Below are positions 25,163 to 33,188 of a stretch of 33,800 bases of DNA, one piece after another. The notes under the pieces are model-generated. The model had not been told where the DNA came from and made no database searches. It saw only the letters and a list, made by a program, of their open reading frames with translations. The position numbers and the translations under genes were made by a program. This stretch comes from Gemmatimonadota bacterium (lineage in GTDB: Bacteria; Gemmatimonadota; Gemmatimonadetes; Gemmatimonadales; Gemmatimonadaceae): the NCBI GenBank assembly GCA_025362095.1, contig JANYIJ010000199.1:1-33800 (forward strand), read 5' to 3'. The stretch's first letter is position 1. Each line of letters starts with the position of its first letter.

Positions 25163-25594
25163 ATGCCGCGGGATACGCGACGTCCGGATCGTGTTGGTGA
25201 AGCCGTCCGCGAGGAGATCGCTGCATTCCTCGCGGGAGGCGTGAAGGATCCGCGTGTCGTCGGTCTCGTGACCGTGACCGCGGTGGAGATGTCGCGCGAT
25301 CTCGCGCAGGCCAACGTGTTTGTGAGCGTGTACGGCAGCGACGAAGAGCGCGCGCTGACGATGGAAGGACTCGAGAGCGTCGCGACCGGATTGCGCGGTC
25401 GTGTGGGGCGGGCGTTGCATCTGCGCATCGCGCCGCATATCACGTTCCGGCAGGATGACAGCATCGCGCGCGCATCGCGCATCGAGACGCTGCTCGCGGG
25501 CCTCAAGGCTCCGCCCGCGCCCGATGCCGCGGTGGCCGCAGACGAGAAGCACAGCCAGGGCAGCACGCCCGAAGGAACCGACGACGGCCGCTGA
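25163..25594 (+). CDS. rbfA: Ribosome-binding factor A
   Basis: The 143-residue protein matches Rbf[19 protein letters not shown] at the N-terminus, [19 protein letters not shown], a KH-like core with [10 protein letters not shown], and [17 protein letters not shown] near the end. The tail beyond about residue 115 is disordered. It binds the 30S subunit and helps mature the 5' end of 16S rRNA, needed in the cold. The ATG lies nine bases after the infB stop. The 3' end overlaps the truB reading frame. Confidence 0.95.
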   Translation: MPRDTRRPDRVGEAVREEIAAFLAGGVKDPRVVGLVTVTAVEMSRDLAQANVFVSVYGSDEERALTMEGLESVATGLRGRVGRALHLRIAPHITFRQDDSIARASRIETLLAGLKAPPAPDAAVAADEKHSQGSTPEGTDDGR

Positions 25595-26477
25595 AGGGCT
25601 GCTGCTCGTCGATAAACCCGCCGGCGTCTCCTCGCACGACGTCGTCGCCATCGCGCGGCGCGCGCTGCATGAGAAACGCATCGGGCACGCGGGCACGCTC
25701 GATCCTTTCGCGACCGGCCTCCTGATTCTCTTGCTCGGACGCGCGACTCGTCTGATGCGCTACGTGCACGACGAACCGAAGGTCTACCACGCGATCGTGA
25801 AATTCGGAGCGGAAACCGACACCGAGGATCCGAGCGGCATTGTGATTCGCGAGGCAGCGTTGCCGTCGCGGCAGGCGCTCGCCGTCGCCGTGCCCGGATT
25901 TATCGGAACCTTTCAACAGACTCCGCCGGCATTTTCCGCGAAGCAGGTGGACGGCGAGCGTTCGTACGATCTCGCCCGCGCCGGGCGCGCCGTAGCACTG
26001 GCGCCTGTCGCCGTCACGGTCTACGAGTGCGCGCTGAGCGAGTTCGACGAAAGCGTCTCCGGCGTTGCGCAGTGCGCGATTCAAGTTTCGTGTGCGGGCG
26101 GCACCTACGTCCGGTCGATCGCGCGTGACCTCGCGCGCGCGGCCGGATCCGCGGCCCATCTCACGTCGCTGCGCCGCGTCAGCGCAGGCAGCTTCGCGGC
26201 TGAGAAAGCGTTTTCGCTGGCATCGCTGCAATCGGCCGCGGTGAGTGTCGATCCGCCGCTGTCTGCGCTCGACGGATATCCGCTGCAGAGCATCACGCCG
26301 GATGAAATCGTGAACGTCGGCCGCGGCATGAGCATCGACGCGCGCGTCGACGGGGACCACGCGTCGCTGCTTGACGAAACGGCGCGTGCGCCGCGGCGAC
26401 TCGTGGCGTTCGCCGAGCGGGTGCGGTCCGAGGCAGGCGACCGGTGGCAGCCGCGGGTGGTGATGCGCGATGCGTAG
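25524..26477 (+). CDS. truB: tRNA pseudouridine(55) synthase TruB
   Basis: The protein contains the TruB core: [34 protein letters not shown] with the catalytic Asp, [21 protein letters not shown], and [15 protein letters not shown]. It makes pseudouridine-55 in the T-loop of tRNAs. No ATG, GTG or TTG lies just before the conserved N-terminus. The nearest in-frame ATG (25524) is inside rbfA and adds about 27 residues, overlapping rbfA by 71 bp. Alternatives are a rare start such as ACG at 25581 or 25584 behind AAGGAA (25572-25577), or CTG at 25599 or 25602. The catalytic part is complete, so only the start is uncertain. Confidence 0.9.
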   Translation: MPRWPQTRSTARAARPKEPTTAAEGLLLVDKPAGVSSHDVVAIARRALHEKRIGHAGTLDPFATGLLILLLGRATRLMRYVHDEPKVYHAIVKFGAETDTEDPSGIVIREAALPSRQALAVAVPGFIGTFQQTPPAFSAKQVDGERSYDLARAGRAVALAPVAVTVYECALSEFDESVSGVAQCAIQVSCAGGTYVRSIARDLARAAGSAAHLTSLRRVSAGSFAAEKAFSLASLQSAAVSVDPPLSALDGYPLQSITPDEIVNVGRGMSIDARVDGDHASLLDETARAPRRLVAFAERVRSEAGDRWQPRVVMRDA

Positions 26478-26483
26478 CGGCAG

Positions 26484-26504
26484 AGGCGACGGGCAACTGG
26501 CGAG
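26484..26504. repeat. Degenerate 7-bp tandem repeat, 3 units, before ribF
   Basis: AGGCGAC, GGGCAAC and TGGCGAG follow each other. On the other strand these read GTCGCCT, GTTGCCC and CTCGCCA, the same family as the units at 1047-1102. The last unit runs into GAGGGGAA, which supplies the ribosome binding site of ribF. Confidence 0.6.
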
Positions 26505-26510
26505 GGGAAT

Positions 26511-27428
26511 GTGACAACCGGCGACGGGACCGTCCTCACGGTCGGCACGTTCGACGGCGTACATCGCGGGCACCGGCTCGTGCTGGCGAAGCTCGCTGCG
26601 CGCGGGCGTGAGACCGGACTCAAGAGCGTCGTTGTCACGTTCTCCCCGCATCCGCTGGAGATCGTGAACCCGTCGGCAGCGCCGCTGCTGCTCACGGCAG
26701 GAGAGGAAAAGGACGATGCGCTTGCCGGCAGCAACATCAGCGAAACCGTCGTGCTGCCGTTCACGCCGGAGCTCGCCAAGCTCGACGCCCAACAGTTTGT
26801 GGAGGAAATCCTCCTGCGGAAACTCGGGATGCGCGAGTTGCTCGTCGGACATGATCACGGATTCGGACGCGGCCGCGCCGGCGGTGTGGCGGTGCTGCGC
26901 GCGCTGGGCGCGGAACGCGGCTTCAGAGTGGACGTAGTACCGCCGGTGCCGGGACGAGACGGCCGGCCCATCTCGAGCACGTCGATCCGCCGCAGCGTCG
27001 CGGGCGGCGATCTCGCTCACGCGGCGGACGGTCTCGGCCGCCCGTATTCAGTGAGTGGATTGGTGGAGCACGGCGCGGCGCGTGGCAGGCTGCTCGGATT
27101 CCGCACGATCAACATCGCCGGGCCGCCGGAGCGCAAACTTCTCCCTCCTGTGGGTGTATATGCGATTCGCGCAGCGACGACGAGCGGATCGTTCGCGGGG
27201 ATGATGAACATGGGGCCGCGCCCGACGTTCGGAGAATCGGCAGTAGCGCTCGAAGCGCATCTGTTCGACGCAGACGGTGACTGGTACGGCACGCGAGTCC
27301 GGATCGATTTCATCGCGCGGTTGCGCGACACGAAGAAGTTCTCCGGGCCCCAGGATCTCATGCAGCAACTCGCGCGCGACGAGCAGATGGCGAGGGTGGT
27401 GATCGGACGTGCCCGCGCCGGTTTTTGA
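26511..27428 (+). CDS. ribF: Bifunctional riboflavin kinase / FMN adenylyltransferase
   Basis: The 305-residue protein has an N-terminal adenylyltransferase domain with GTFDGVHRGHR (HxGH-type site), VVTFSPHPLE, GHDHGFGRGRAG and ISSTSIRR. The C-terminal kinase domain shows GRPYSVSG, LGFRTINI, PPVGVYAI, MMNMGPRPTFGE and EAHLFDADGDWYG. It makes FMN and then FAD from riboflavin. In the kinase domain FRTINI replaces the more usual FPTAN motif, a mild change in a nucleotide-binding segment. The start is GTG with GAGGGGAA upstream. It closes the rimP-to-ribF operon. Confidence 0.95.
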   Translation: MTTGDGTVLTVGTFDGVHRGHRLVLAKLAARGRETGLKSVVVTFSPHPLEIVNPSAAPLLLTAGEEKDDALAGSNISETVVLPFTPELAKLDAQQFVEEILLRKLGMRELLVGHDHGFGRGRAGGVAVLRALGAERGFRVDVVPPVPGRDGRPISSTSIRRSVAGGDLAHAADGLGRPYSVSGLVEHGAARGRLLGFRTINIAGPPERKLLPPVGVYAIRAATTSGSFAGMMNMGPRPTFGESAVALEAHLFDADGDWYGTRVRIDFIARLRDTKKFSGPQDLMQQLARDEQMARVVIGRARAGF

Positions 27429-27497
27429 GACGATTGTCGCGGGTTGGTGGAAGGTTTTTGAGAGCGGGGCCAACCCCTTGTCCCATCGATAGATCGC

Positions 27498-27526
27498 TTG
27501 ACCAGTCGTTGCCCGCTGGCTACTCT
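27498..27526 (+). promoter_or_regulatory. Sigma-70-type promoter of secDF
   Basis: TTGACC (27498-27503), a 17-bp spacer and TACTCT (27521-27526) match 5/6 and 4/6. The start would be near 27533, about 45 nt before the secD ATG. It lies in the 149-bp gap after ribF, which also holds an 11-bp direct repeat (27420-27430 and 27453-27463) and a weak 7-bp stem (27441-27447 with 27470-27476). Confidence 0.65.
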
Positions 27527-27577
27527 TCAAGGCTTCTGTAAAAACGCCATACCAACCTCTTAATCACCGGCTTCGGA

Positions 27578-29224
27578 ATGTCGAACCTGCAGTATCGTGT
27601 GTCCGCCATCGTCGTGCTGGTCCTCGCGTCTCTCTGGGCACTTTACCCGAGAACCGTGATCGAGCGCAACCGCCGCGGCGGCGCGTTCGTGACCGATACG
27701 ATCAAGCGCGTACCACTCAAAAAGGGACTGGACCTGCAGGGCGGAATGCATCTCACGCTCGCGGTCGACGAGTCCAAGGGCGTCATCGCGAACAAGGGTG
27801 AAGCGCTCGATCGCGCGCTCAAGGTCGTCCGCACGCGTATCGACCAGTTCGGCGTGTCCGAGCCCGTCGTGCAGAAGGCTGGTACCGACCGCATCATCGT
27901 CGAGCTTCCTGGCATCGACGACGAGCGCCGCGCCACCGACGTCGTGCAAAAGGCCGCATTCCTGCAGTTCCAAATCACAGATAAAACCGGCGCCTTCGAG
28001 CGGGTAATCCCGCGCCTCGATGGCATCGTGAAAGAAAAGAAACTCGGCGGCGCCACGGCCGATGTCCGCGGCGACTCCGCGAAAACTCCCGCCATCAAGT
28101 CGCTCTTCACACCGAAAACCGACAGCGCAAAAACGAAAAAGGCCGCCGACTCGACGTCGACGACCGGTCCGTTCTCGCGGCTCGTCATGTCTGCGCAGGC
28201 GCTCGGAAGCCCGGTGCCCGGACTTTTCTTTGTCGCGGCAAGCGACCAGCCGGAGATCGATTCCTACCTGCAGAATGCCGATATTCAGGCGGCACTGCCG
28301 CCCGGAAAAGTCGTGCGCTGGGGCGCTGACTCGACCGTCGTGAACGGCCGCGCACTGATTCCGCTCTATGTGCTCGACGCCCGCGCGATCATCGGTGGCG
28401 ATGCGCTCATCGACGCGCAGCCCACGATGGAGCCGATCGAAGGCACCGTCGTGACGTTCACGCTGAGCAACGAAGGCGGCCGCAAGTTCAAGTCGGAAAC
28501 CGGCAAGCACGTGAAGGACTACATGGCGATCGTTCTCGACGATCGCGTCATGAGCGCTCCGGTTATTCAGAGCGCCATCGGCACGCGCGGACAGATCACG
28601 ATGGGCGGCAAGGATCTCGCCGCCGCGCAGGACCTCGCGATCGTGCTGCGCGCTGGCGCGCTCCCCGTGCCGCTCAAGGTCGAGGAAGTGCGCGCGATCG
28701 GCCCGAGCCTCGGCGCCGATTCGGTGAATAAGGGCATCACCGCCGGCGCGATCGCGGTGCTGCTCGTCGTGATCATCATGCTCGGCTACTACCGCTTCGC
28801 GGGCTTGCTTGCCGTGTGCGGCCTCGCGCTCTACATGCTCTTCACACTCGCCGCCCTCGCAGGATTCAGCGCGGTGCTCACGCTGCCGGGACTCGCGGGC
28901 TTCGTGCTCTCGATCGGCATCGCGGTGGATGCGAACGTGCTGATCTTCGAGCGCATTCGCGAAGAAATGGTGCACGGCAAGGCGATCCGCACCGCGATTG
29001 ACGAAGGCTTCAAGCACGCGATGAGCGCCATCATCGACTCGAACGTTTCCACGGCGCTCACCGCCGCGGTCCTCTACCAGTATGGAACCGGGCCCGTGAA
29101 GGGATTCGCCGTCACACTTATCGCCGGCATCGCGGCATCGATGATCTCGTCGATCTTCGTGGTGAAGACCTTCTTCCTGGTCTGGCTGAGCCGCAACAAA
29201 ACCGCTGAGACGCTGAGCATCTGA
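27578..29224 (+). CDS. secD: Protein translocase subunit SecD
   Basis: The 548-residue membrane protein has an N-terminal transmembrane helix (about 8-24), the signature [12 protein letters not shown] (about 48-59), and a large periplasmic P1-type region. A block of five helices follows from about residue 385 to the end, with [19 protein letters not shown] and [15 protein letters not shown]. With SecF it uses the proton gradient to pull exported proteins through SecYEG. The periplasmic region holds a Lys/Ser/Thr-rich insert (about 165-195) that looks disordered. The TGA overlaps the secF ATG by one base. Confidence 0.97.
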   Translation: MSNLQYRVSAIVVLVLASLWALYPRTVIERNRRGGAFVTDTIKRVPLKKGLDLQGGMHLTLAVDESKGVIANKGEALDRALKVVRTRIDQFGVSEPVVQKAGTDRIIVELPGIDDERRATDVVQKAAFLQFQITDKTGAFERVIPRLDGIVKEKKLGGATADVRGDSAKTPAIKSLFTPKTDSAKTKKAADSTSTTGPFSRLVMSAQALGSPVPGLFFVAASDQPEIDSYLQNADIQAALPPGKVVRWGADSTVVNGRALIPLYVLDARAIIGGDALIDAQPTMEPIEGTVVTFTLSNEGGRKFKSETGKHVKDYMAIVLDDRVMSAPVIQSAIGTRGQITMGGKDLAAAQDLAIVLRAGALPVPLKVEEVRAIGPSLGADSVNKGITAGAIAVLLVVIIMLGYYRFAGLLAVCGLALYMLFTLAALAGFSAVLTLPGLAGFVLSIGIAVDANVLIFERIREEMVHGKAIRTAIDEGFKHAMSAIIDSNVSTALTAAVLYQYGTGPVKGFAVTLIAGIAASMISSIFVVKTFFLVWLSRNKTAETLSI

Positions 29225-30171
29225 TGCTTCGAATCCTGCACGACACCAAGTACGATTTCATCCGCTGGTGGCGCACCGCCGCCGGCCTCACGATCGCTTT
29301 CATCGTGATCGGCATCGGGTCGATCTTCGTTCGCGGAGGATTCGACTACAGCGTCGAATTCACCGGCGGCACGCTGATGCAGCTGCACTTCACAACGCCG
29401 CCGGATCAGGGGAAGATCCGCTCCGCGCTCGACGCCGGCGGCATTCGCGACGAAGAAATCCAAACGTTCGGAACACCCAACGACTTCACCGTCCGCGCGC
29501 GCTCCGATTCCACGGCCACCGGCGCCGACTCGGCCTCGCGAACGATCGAAGGGCTTCTCGTGAAGAGCTTCGGCCGCGACGCGTTCAAGGTTGTGCGCAC
29601 GGAAGCGGTGGGGTCGAAGGTGGGCAGCGAGCTCGCGCGCGGCGCGATCATCGCGATCCTTGTGTCATTCTTCGTCACGCTCGTCTATCTCGCGATTCGT
29701 TTCGACTGGAGATTCGGCGTCGCCGCGACGATCGCGACGATGCACGACATCCTGACGACCGTCGCGTTCATGAAGATCATTCACCTCGAAGTCTCGCTGA
29801 CGGTGATCGCGGCGCTGCTCACTGTGATCGGATATTCGCTGAACGACACGATCATCATCTTCGATCGCGTGCGCGAAAATCTGCGCAAGAACCGCCGCGA
29901 ACCGCTGTACAACACGCTGAACCGCTCGGTGAACGAGACGCTGCCGCGCTCGATTCTCACGCACGCCACCGCGCTCGCCGCGACGCTCGCACTGCTGTTT
30001 TTCGCGGGCGAAGTGATCCGTCCGTTCGCGTGGGTCATGGCGTTCGGTATCGTGACGGGAACGTTCAGCTCCATCTACGTCGCGTCGCCGATCCTGCTCT
30101 GGATCGAGACGAAGTACCCGCGCGAGAACACGGCCAAGTCTGCCAAGGCCACGAAGGCGGCGAGGGCGTAA
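29224..30171 (+). CDS. secF: Protein translocase subunit SecF
   Basis: The 315-residue membrane protein has a first helix at about 17-36, the SecF signature GGFDYSVEFTGGTLMQLHF (shown within limits), a periplasmic domain, and helices from about residue 140 on. The latter include the conserved TVIGYSLNDTIIIFDRVREN and a stretch ending PFAWVMAFGIVTGTFSSIY. The C-tail is basic and Ala-rich. It pairs with SecD in the translocase accessory complex. The start overlaps secD (TGATG), so subunit synthesis is coupled. Confidence 0.97.
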   Translation: MLRILHDTKYDFIRWWRTAAGLTIAFIVIGIGSIFVRGGFDYSVEFTGGTLMQLHFTTPPDQGKIRSALDAGGIRDEEIQTFGTPNDFTVRARSDSTATGADSASRTIEGLLVKSFGRDAFKVVRTEAVGSKVGSELARGAIIAILVSFFVTLVYLAIRFDWRFGVAATIATMHDILTTVAFMKIIHLEVSLTVIAALLTVIGYSLNDTIIIFDRVRENLRKNRREPLYNTLNRSVNETLPRSILTHATALAATLALLFFAGEVIRPFAWVMAFGIVTGTFSSIYVASPILLWIETKYPRENTAKSAKATKAARA

Positions 30172-30204
30172 GCCAGCGGTTCATCGTCGTAAGGGATCGG
30201 TGAA

Positions 30205-31011
30205 ATGCGCTTTGTCGACTCGCACGCTCACCTCGCCGATCCCGCTTTTGATCTCGATCGCAACGATGTGATCGCGCGCGCCCGCGCTGCGGGCGCTGCG
30301 GCCGTCGTCGCAATCGGAGAATCCCTGGCCGCCGCCGCGCGGGCGCGCGAGGTCGCCACAGCGAATCCCGGGTTCGTTTTCTTCACCGCCGGCGTGCACC
30401 CGCACGACGCAGCGTCGTTCGATCCCGTGAACGATCCCATTGCGATCCGCACAGAGGTGGCGCAGGGCGCCGTCGCGATCGGGGAGTGTGGTCTCGACTA
30501 CCACTACGATCACACTCCGCGCGAACTTCAGCGCCGCGCGTTTGCGGCGCAGCTCGCGCTTTCAAGCGAAACCGGGCGCCCGGTGGTGGTGCACACGCGT
30601 GAAGCTGAGGACGACACCGCCGCGATGGTGCGCGAAGCGGGCGCAGCTGGAATTGGCGGCGTACTCCATTGCTTCACGGGATCGCACGCCCTCGCGCACG
30701 CGGCGCTCGAATCGGGATGGTACATTTCGTTCAGTGGCATCGTGACGTTCAAGAAATGGATCGACGACGATCTGTTGCGGCTCGTGCCCGATGACAAGCT
30801 GCTGGTCGAATCGGACTCGCCGTATCTCGCGCCGGTGCCCGATCGCGGGAAACGAAACGAGCCGGCGTGGGTCGCGCGGACGGTAGAGCGCGTGGCGCTG
30901 GCACGCGGAGTCTATGCTGAAACGGTCGGTGAGCAGTGCGCGGCAAACGCCGTGAAGCTTTTTGGGCTGTCATCTTCGATCGTCCATCTTCCATCGGAAT
31001 TTTCAACATGA
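30205..31011 (+). CDS. tatD: TatD-family metal-dependent hydrolase (DNase)
   Basis: The 268-residue TIM-barrel protein has the TatD metal ligands: DSHAH (H7, H9), GECGLDY (E94), VVHTRE (H130), LHCFTG (H155) and ESDSPYL (D204). Family members are 3'-5' exonucleases or DNases acting in DNA quality control; none has a proven role in Tat export. The ATG at 30205 has AAGGGA upstream. The last residues are a family-unlike tail (SSIVHLPSEFST), since its TGA lies within the ATGA shared with ridA. Confidence 0.93.
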   Translation: MRFVDSHAHLADPAFDLDRNDVIARARAAGAAAVVAIGESLAAAARAREVATANPGFVFFTAGVHPHDAASFDPVNDPIAIRTEVAQGAVAIGECGLDYHYDHTPRELQRRAFAAQLALSSETGRPVVVHTREAEDDTAAMVREAGAAGIGGVLHCFTGSHALAHAALESGWYISFSGIVTFKKWIDDDLLRLVPDDKLLVESDSPYLAPVPDRGKRNEPAWVARTVERVALARGVYAETVGEQCAANAVKLFGLSSSIVHLPSEFST

Positions 31012-31391
31012 GCGTGCGCTACCTGCAAACCGCTGAAGCACCCGAGGCCATCGGCCCTTATTCGCAGGCAGCCGCCGTCGGCGGCTTTCTGTTCACCGCA
31101 GGTCAGATCGCATTCGATCCGAAGACGATGCAAGTCGTCGAGGGCGACGTGGCCGCGCAGACCGAGCAGGTGATGAAGAATCTCACAGCCGTCCTCTCGA
31201 ACGCCGGTTGCAGCTGGGCCGAAGTCGCGAAGACGACGATCTTCCTCGTGGACATGGCGGATTTCGCGAAGGTGAACGAGGTCTACGCGAAGCACATCGG
31301 CGGCTCGCGTCCCGCGCGCTCGACCGTTGCCGTCGCCGGACTTCCGCGCGGCGTGCGCGTGGAGATCGAGTGCGTGGCAAAGGTCGGCTGA
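31008..31391 (+). CDS. ridA: RidA-family reactive enamine/imine deaminase
   Basis: The 127-residue protein matches RidA (YjgF/YER057c/UK114): EAIGPYSQA, FLFTAGQIAFDP, TEQVMKNL, TTIFLVDMADFAKVNEVY, and RSTVAVAGLPRGVRVEIECVA with the conserved Arg that holds the substrate carboxylate. It breaks down 2-aminoacrylate and similar imines released by PLP enzymes. The ATG overlaps the tatD stop (ATGA); a longer frame starting inside tatD is not supported. selD follows 25 bp downstream. Confidence 0.95.
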   Translation: MSVRYLQTAEAPEAIGPYSQAAAVGGFLFTAGQIAFDPKTMQVVEGDVAAQTEQVMKNLTAVLSNAGCSWAEVAKTTIFLVDMADFAKVNEVYAKHIGGSRPARSTVAVAGLPRGVRVEIECVAKVG

Positions 31392-31416
31392 ACCGCCACG
31401 AGGCACGGGGAACATC

Positions 31417-32466
31417 ATGGCCACCGCGACGAAAGAGGATGTGATTCGCCTGACGCAGTTCGCGCGCTGCGCGGGCTGCGCTGCGAAAATGGGACCAGGC
31501 GATCTCTCCGCCGCGCTCGCGCCACTGGAGCGCCGCACGGATCCGCGCATTCTGGTCGGGCGCGAAACGTTCGATGACGCCGGTGTTTATCAGCTCACGC
31601 CGGAACTCGCGCTCGTGCAGACACTCGATTTTTTCGCGCCGATCGTCGATGATCCGTACGACTTCGGCCGCGTCGCGGCGACCAACGCGCTGTCAGATGT
31701 GTTCGCGATGGGCGGCGAGCCGATCACCGCGATGAACATCGTCGGGTTTCCAGTCGGCCAGCTTCCGCTCAGCGCGCTCACCGACATGCTGCGCGGTGGG
31801 CAGGACGCGGTGCACGACGCAGGCGCTCATATCATCGGCGGCCACACCATCACCGATGAAGAACTCAAGTACGGGCTCTCCGTGACCGGCACGATCCACC
31901 CGCAGCGCATTCTCACGAACGCCGCTGCGAAACCCGGCGACGCGCTCGTGCTGACGAAAGCGATCGGCACCGGAATTCTTTCGACCGCTGCAAAGCGCGG
32001 TGCTCTCGGAGCCGCCGCCCAAACGGCACTCGTGAAGTCGATGACCACGCTCAATGCCGCCGCGAGCCGCGCAGCAATGGCGCTCGGCCTCGAGTGCGCC
32101 ACTGACGTCACGGGTTTCGGTCTGCTCGGACACGCGTCGCACGTCGCGCGCGCGAGCAATGCGACACTCGTGATTCACGTGTCGAAGGTGCCGCTCCTTC
32201 TTGGCGCGCGCGACGCGCTCGCCGCGGGCGCGCTCACGGGCGGCGCAGCCCGGAACGATACGTATCTGGAACCACTGGTGAACTGGGGGCGTACCACGAC
32301 GGAAGAACGTGCATTCCTCGTCGATCCTCAAACTTCCGGCGGACTGTTGGTCGCTGTCCCGCAGAGCAAACTTTCGGATTATCTCAGCCGCGTCGACGGC
32401 GCCGTGCAGATCGGCGAAGTGCGGGAGCGTTCTCATTCTGGTGAATGGCTCAGTCTTCAAAACTGA
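31417..32466 (+). CDS. selD: Selenide, water dikinase (selenophosphate synthetase)
   Basis: The 349-residue SelD makes selenophosphate, the selenium donor for selenocysteine, from selenide and ATP. The N-terminus reads RLTQFARCAGCAAK, giving C21 and K24 at the places of catalytic Cys17 and Lys20 of E. coli; this is a Cys rather than a Sec form. Further marks are QTLDFFAPIVDDPYDFGRVA, TNALSDVFAMGG, IIGGHTITDEE, CATDVTGFGLLGHA and PQTSGGLL. The ATG has CGGGGA upstream. The family-conserved part ends near QIGEV. The last 14 residues (336-349) and the TGA are encoded by the first 44 bases of the tRNA-Sec gene. No SECIS-like use of that TGA is apparent. Confidence 0.96.
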   Translation: MATATKEDVIRLTQFARCAGCAAKMGPGDLSAALAPLERRTDPRILVGRETFDDAGVYQLTPELALVQTLDFFAPIVDDPYDFGRVAATNALSDVFAMGGEPITAMNIVGFPVGQLPLSALTDMLRGGQDAVHDAGAHIIGGHTITDEELKYGLSVTGTIHPQRILTNAAAKPGDALVLTKAIGTGILSTAAKRGALGAAAQTALVKSMTTLNAAASRAAMALGLECATDVTGFGLLGHASHVARASNATLVIHVSKVPLLLGARDALAAGALTGGAARNDTYLEPLVNWGRTTTEERAFLVDPQTSGGLLVAVPQSKLSDYLSRVDGAVQIGEVRERSHSGEWLSLQN

Positions 32467-32519
32467 TGCGACCTGACGACGTCGGGTTGGGTGGGTTCGA
32501 TTCCCATACGCTCCCGCCA
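32423..32519 (+). tRNA. selC: tRNA-Sec (anticodon TCA)
   Basis: The 97-nt gene folds as a bacterial selenocysteine tRNA. The 8-bp acceptor stem is GGGAGCGT (32423-32430) with ACGCTCCC (32508-32515), then discriminator G and an encoded CCA (32517-32519). The 6-bp D stem TCATTC/GAATGG has the tiny loop TGGT. The 5-bp anticodon stem TCAGT/ACTGA has loop CTTCAAA, with TCA at 32457-32459. The long variable arm CGACCTGA/TCGGGTTG pairs over 8 bp (with G-U pairs), and the T arm is GTGGG-TTCGATT-CCCAT. The 8+5 acceptor/T layout is the bacterial Sec type. It overlaps selD by 44 bp on the same strand. Confidence 0.97.
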
Positions 32520-32573
32520 GCCGGTCGCGCCGTCTGCGCGGCCCGCGTCGCGCGGATCGCGGCGCACGGTGTC

Positions 32574-33173
32574 ATGCTCGCCGTCTGTGTGAGTGGCGCG
32601 GCACTCGCGCAGAAACCCGACAGCACCACGGGCTTCAAGGCGGTCGCCACCGATACCGTTCCCGCGCTGCCGGCGAAGCGCATCCTCAAGCCCTTCACAC
32701 CGCCGCCGATTTCACCACGCCGCGCGTTCGTCTACTCCGCTCTTATTCCCGGGATGGGGCAGGCGGCGCTCGACCGGAAATACACGGGCGCGACATTTTT
32801 TCTCATCGAGGCCGTCTCGTGGGCAATCCTGCGTCGCTCGGCCAACGACGAACGAATCGCGAAGTCGTTCGCGGGCGATTCGGTGCCGCAGTCGTACGCG
32901 ATCGATCCCAACACCGGCCTCGCGCAGCGAGACGGCCACGGCAATCCTGTCGTCGCGACGTGGTCGCAGACCCGCTACTCGAAAGATCTCGTGCATGCCC
33001 GCGCGCTGCAGGTGGAGGACTGGGTCGCGGTGATTCTGTTCAATCACCTTTTCGCGGGAGCCGACGCGTACGTCGCGGCGAACCTCTGGGATTTGCCGCA
33101 GCACCTCGGCATGCGCGCCACGCCGCTGCCGCGCGGCGGAGCGGCGCTGACGTTCTCGTTCAGCGTTCGCTAA
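32574..33173 (+). CDS. DUF5683-type envelope protein
   Basis: The 199-residue product (from ATG 32574) begins with a short hydrophobic stretch ending ALA before Q13, probably a signal sequence. A Pro-rich linker (KRILKPFTPPPISPRRA) follows, then the DUF5683-like core AFVYSALIPGMGQAALDRKYTGA and a second hydrophobic region (DWVAVILFNHLFAGADAYVAA). Such proteins are of unknown function in the cell envelope. The start is uncertain: the chosen one gives a signal with no basic N-region and has no good ribosome binding site. An in-frame ATG at 32466, sharing the selD stop (TGATG), would extend the protein through the tRNA-Sec gene. Confidence 0.75.
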   Translation: MLAVCVSGAALAQKPDSTTGFKAVATDTVPALPAKRILKPFTPPPISPRRAFVYSALIPGMGQAALDRKYTGATFFLIEAVSWAILRRSANDERIAKSFAGDSVPQSYAIDPNTGLAQRDGHGNPVVATWSQTRYSKDLVHARALQVEDWVAVILFNHLFAGADAYVAANLWDLPQHLGMRATPLPRGGAALTFSFSVR

Positions 33174-33188
33174 ACTGCTCGCGGCGCG

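Noticed and set aside
23168-25696. 842-codon open frame on the minus strand over infB and rbfA
   Set aside because: It mirrors the high-GC codon pattern of infB, shows no family features, is rich in Arg/His/Asp as antisense frames are, and has no promoter or ribosome binding site.
27420-27463. 11-bp direct repeat GGTTTTTGAGA at the ribF end
   Set aside because: Two copies 33 bp apart, the first holding the ribF stop; probably a small local duplication without wider meaning.
27560-29017. 485-codon minus-strand open frame over secD, and similar long frames over serS (6299-7273) and pgeF/rimP (19903-21156)
   Set aside because: All are antisense shadows of well-supported genes, with the composition expected from reversed GC-rich codons.
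32464-32466. selD TGA read as selenocysteine
   Set aside because: The SelD domain is complete before it, the active site uses Cys, no SECIS-like hairpin apart from the tRNA itself is visible, and the frame beyond is not conserved-looking.
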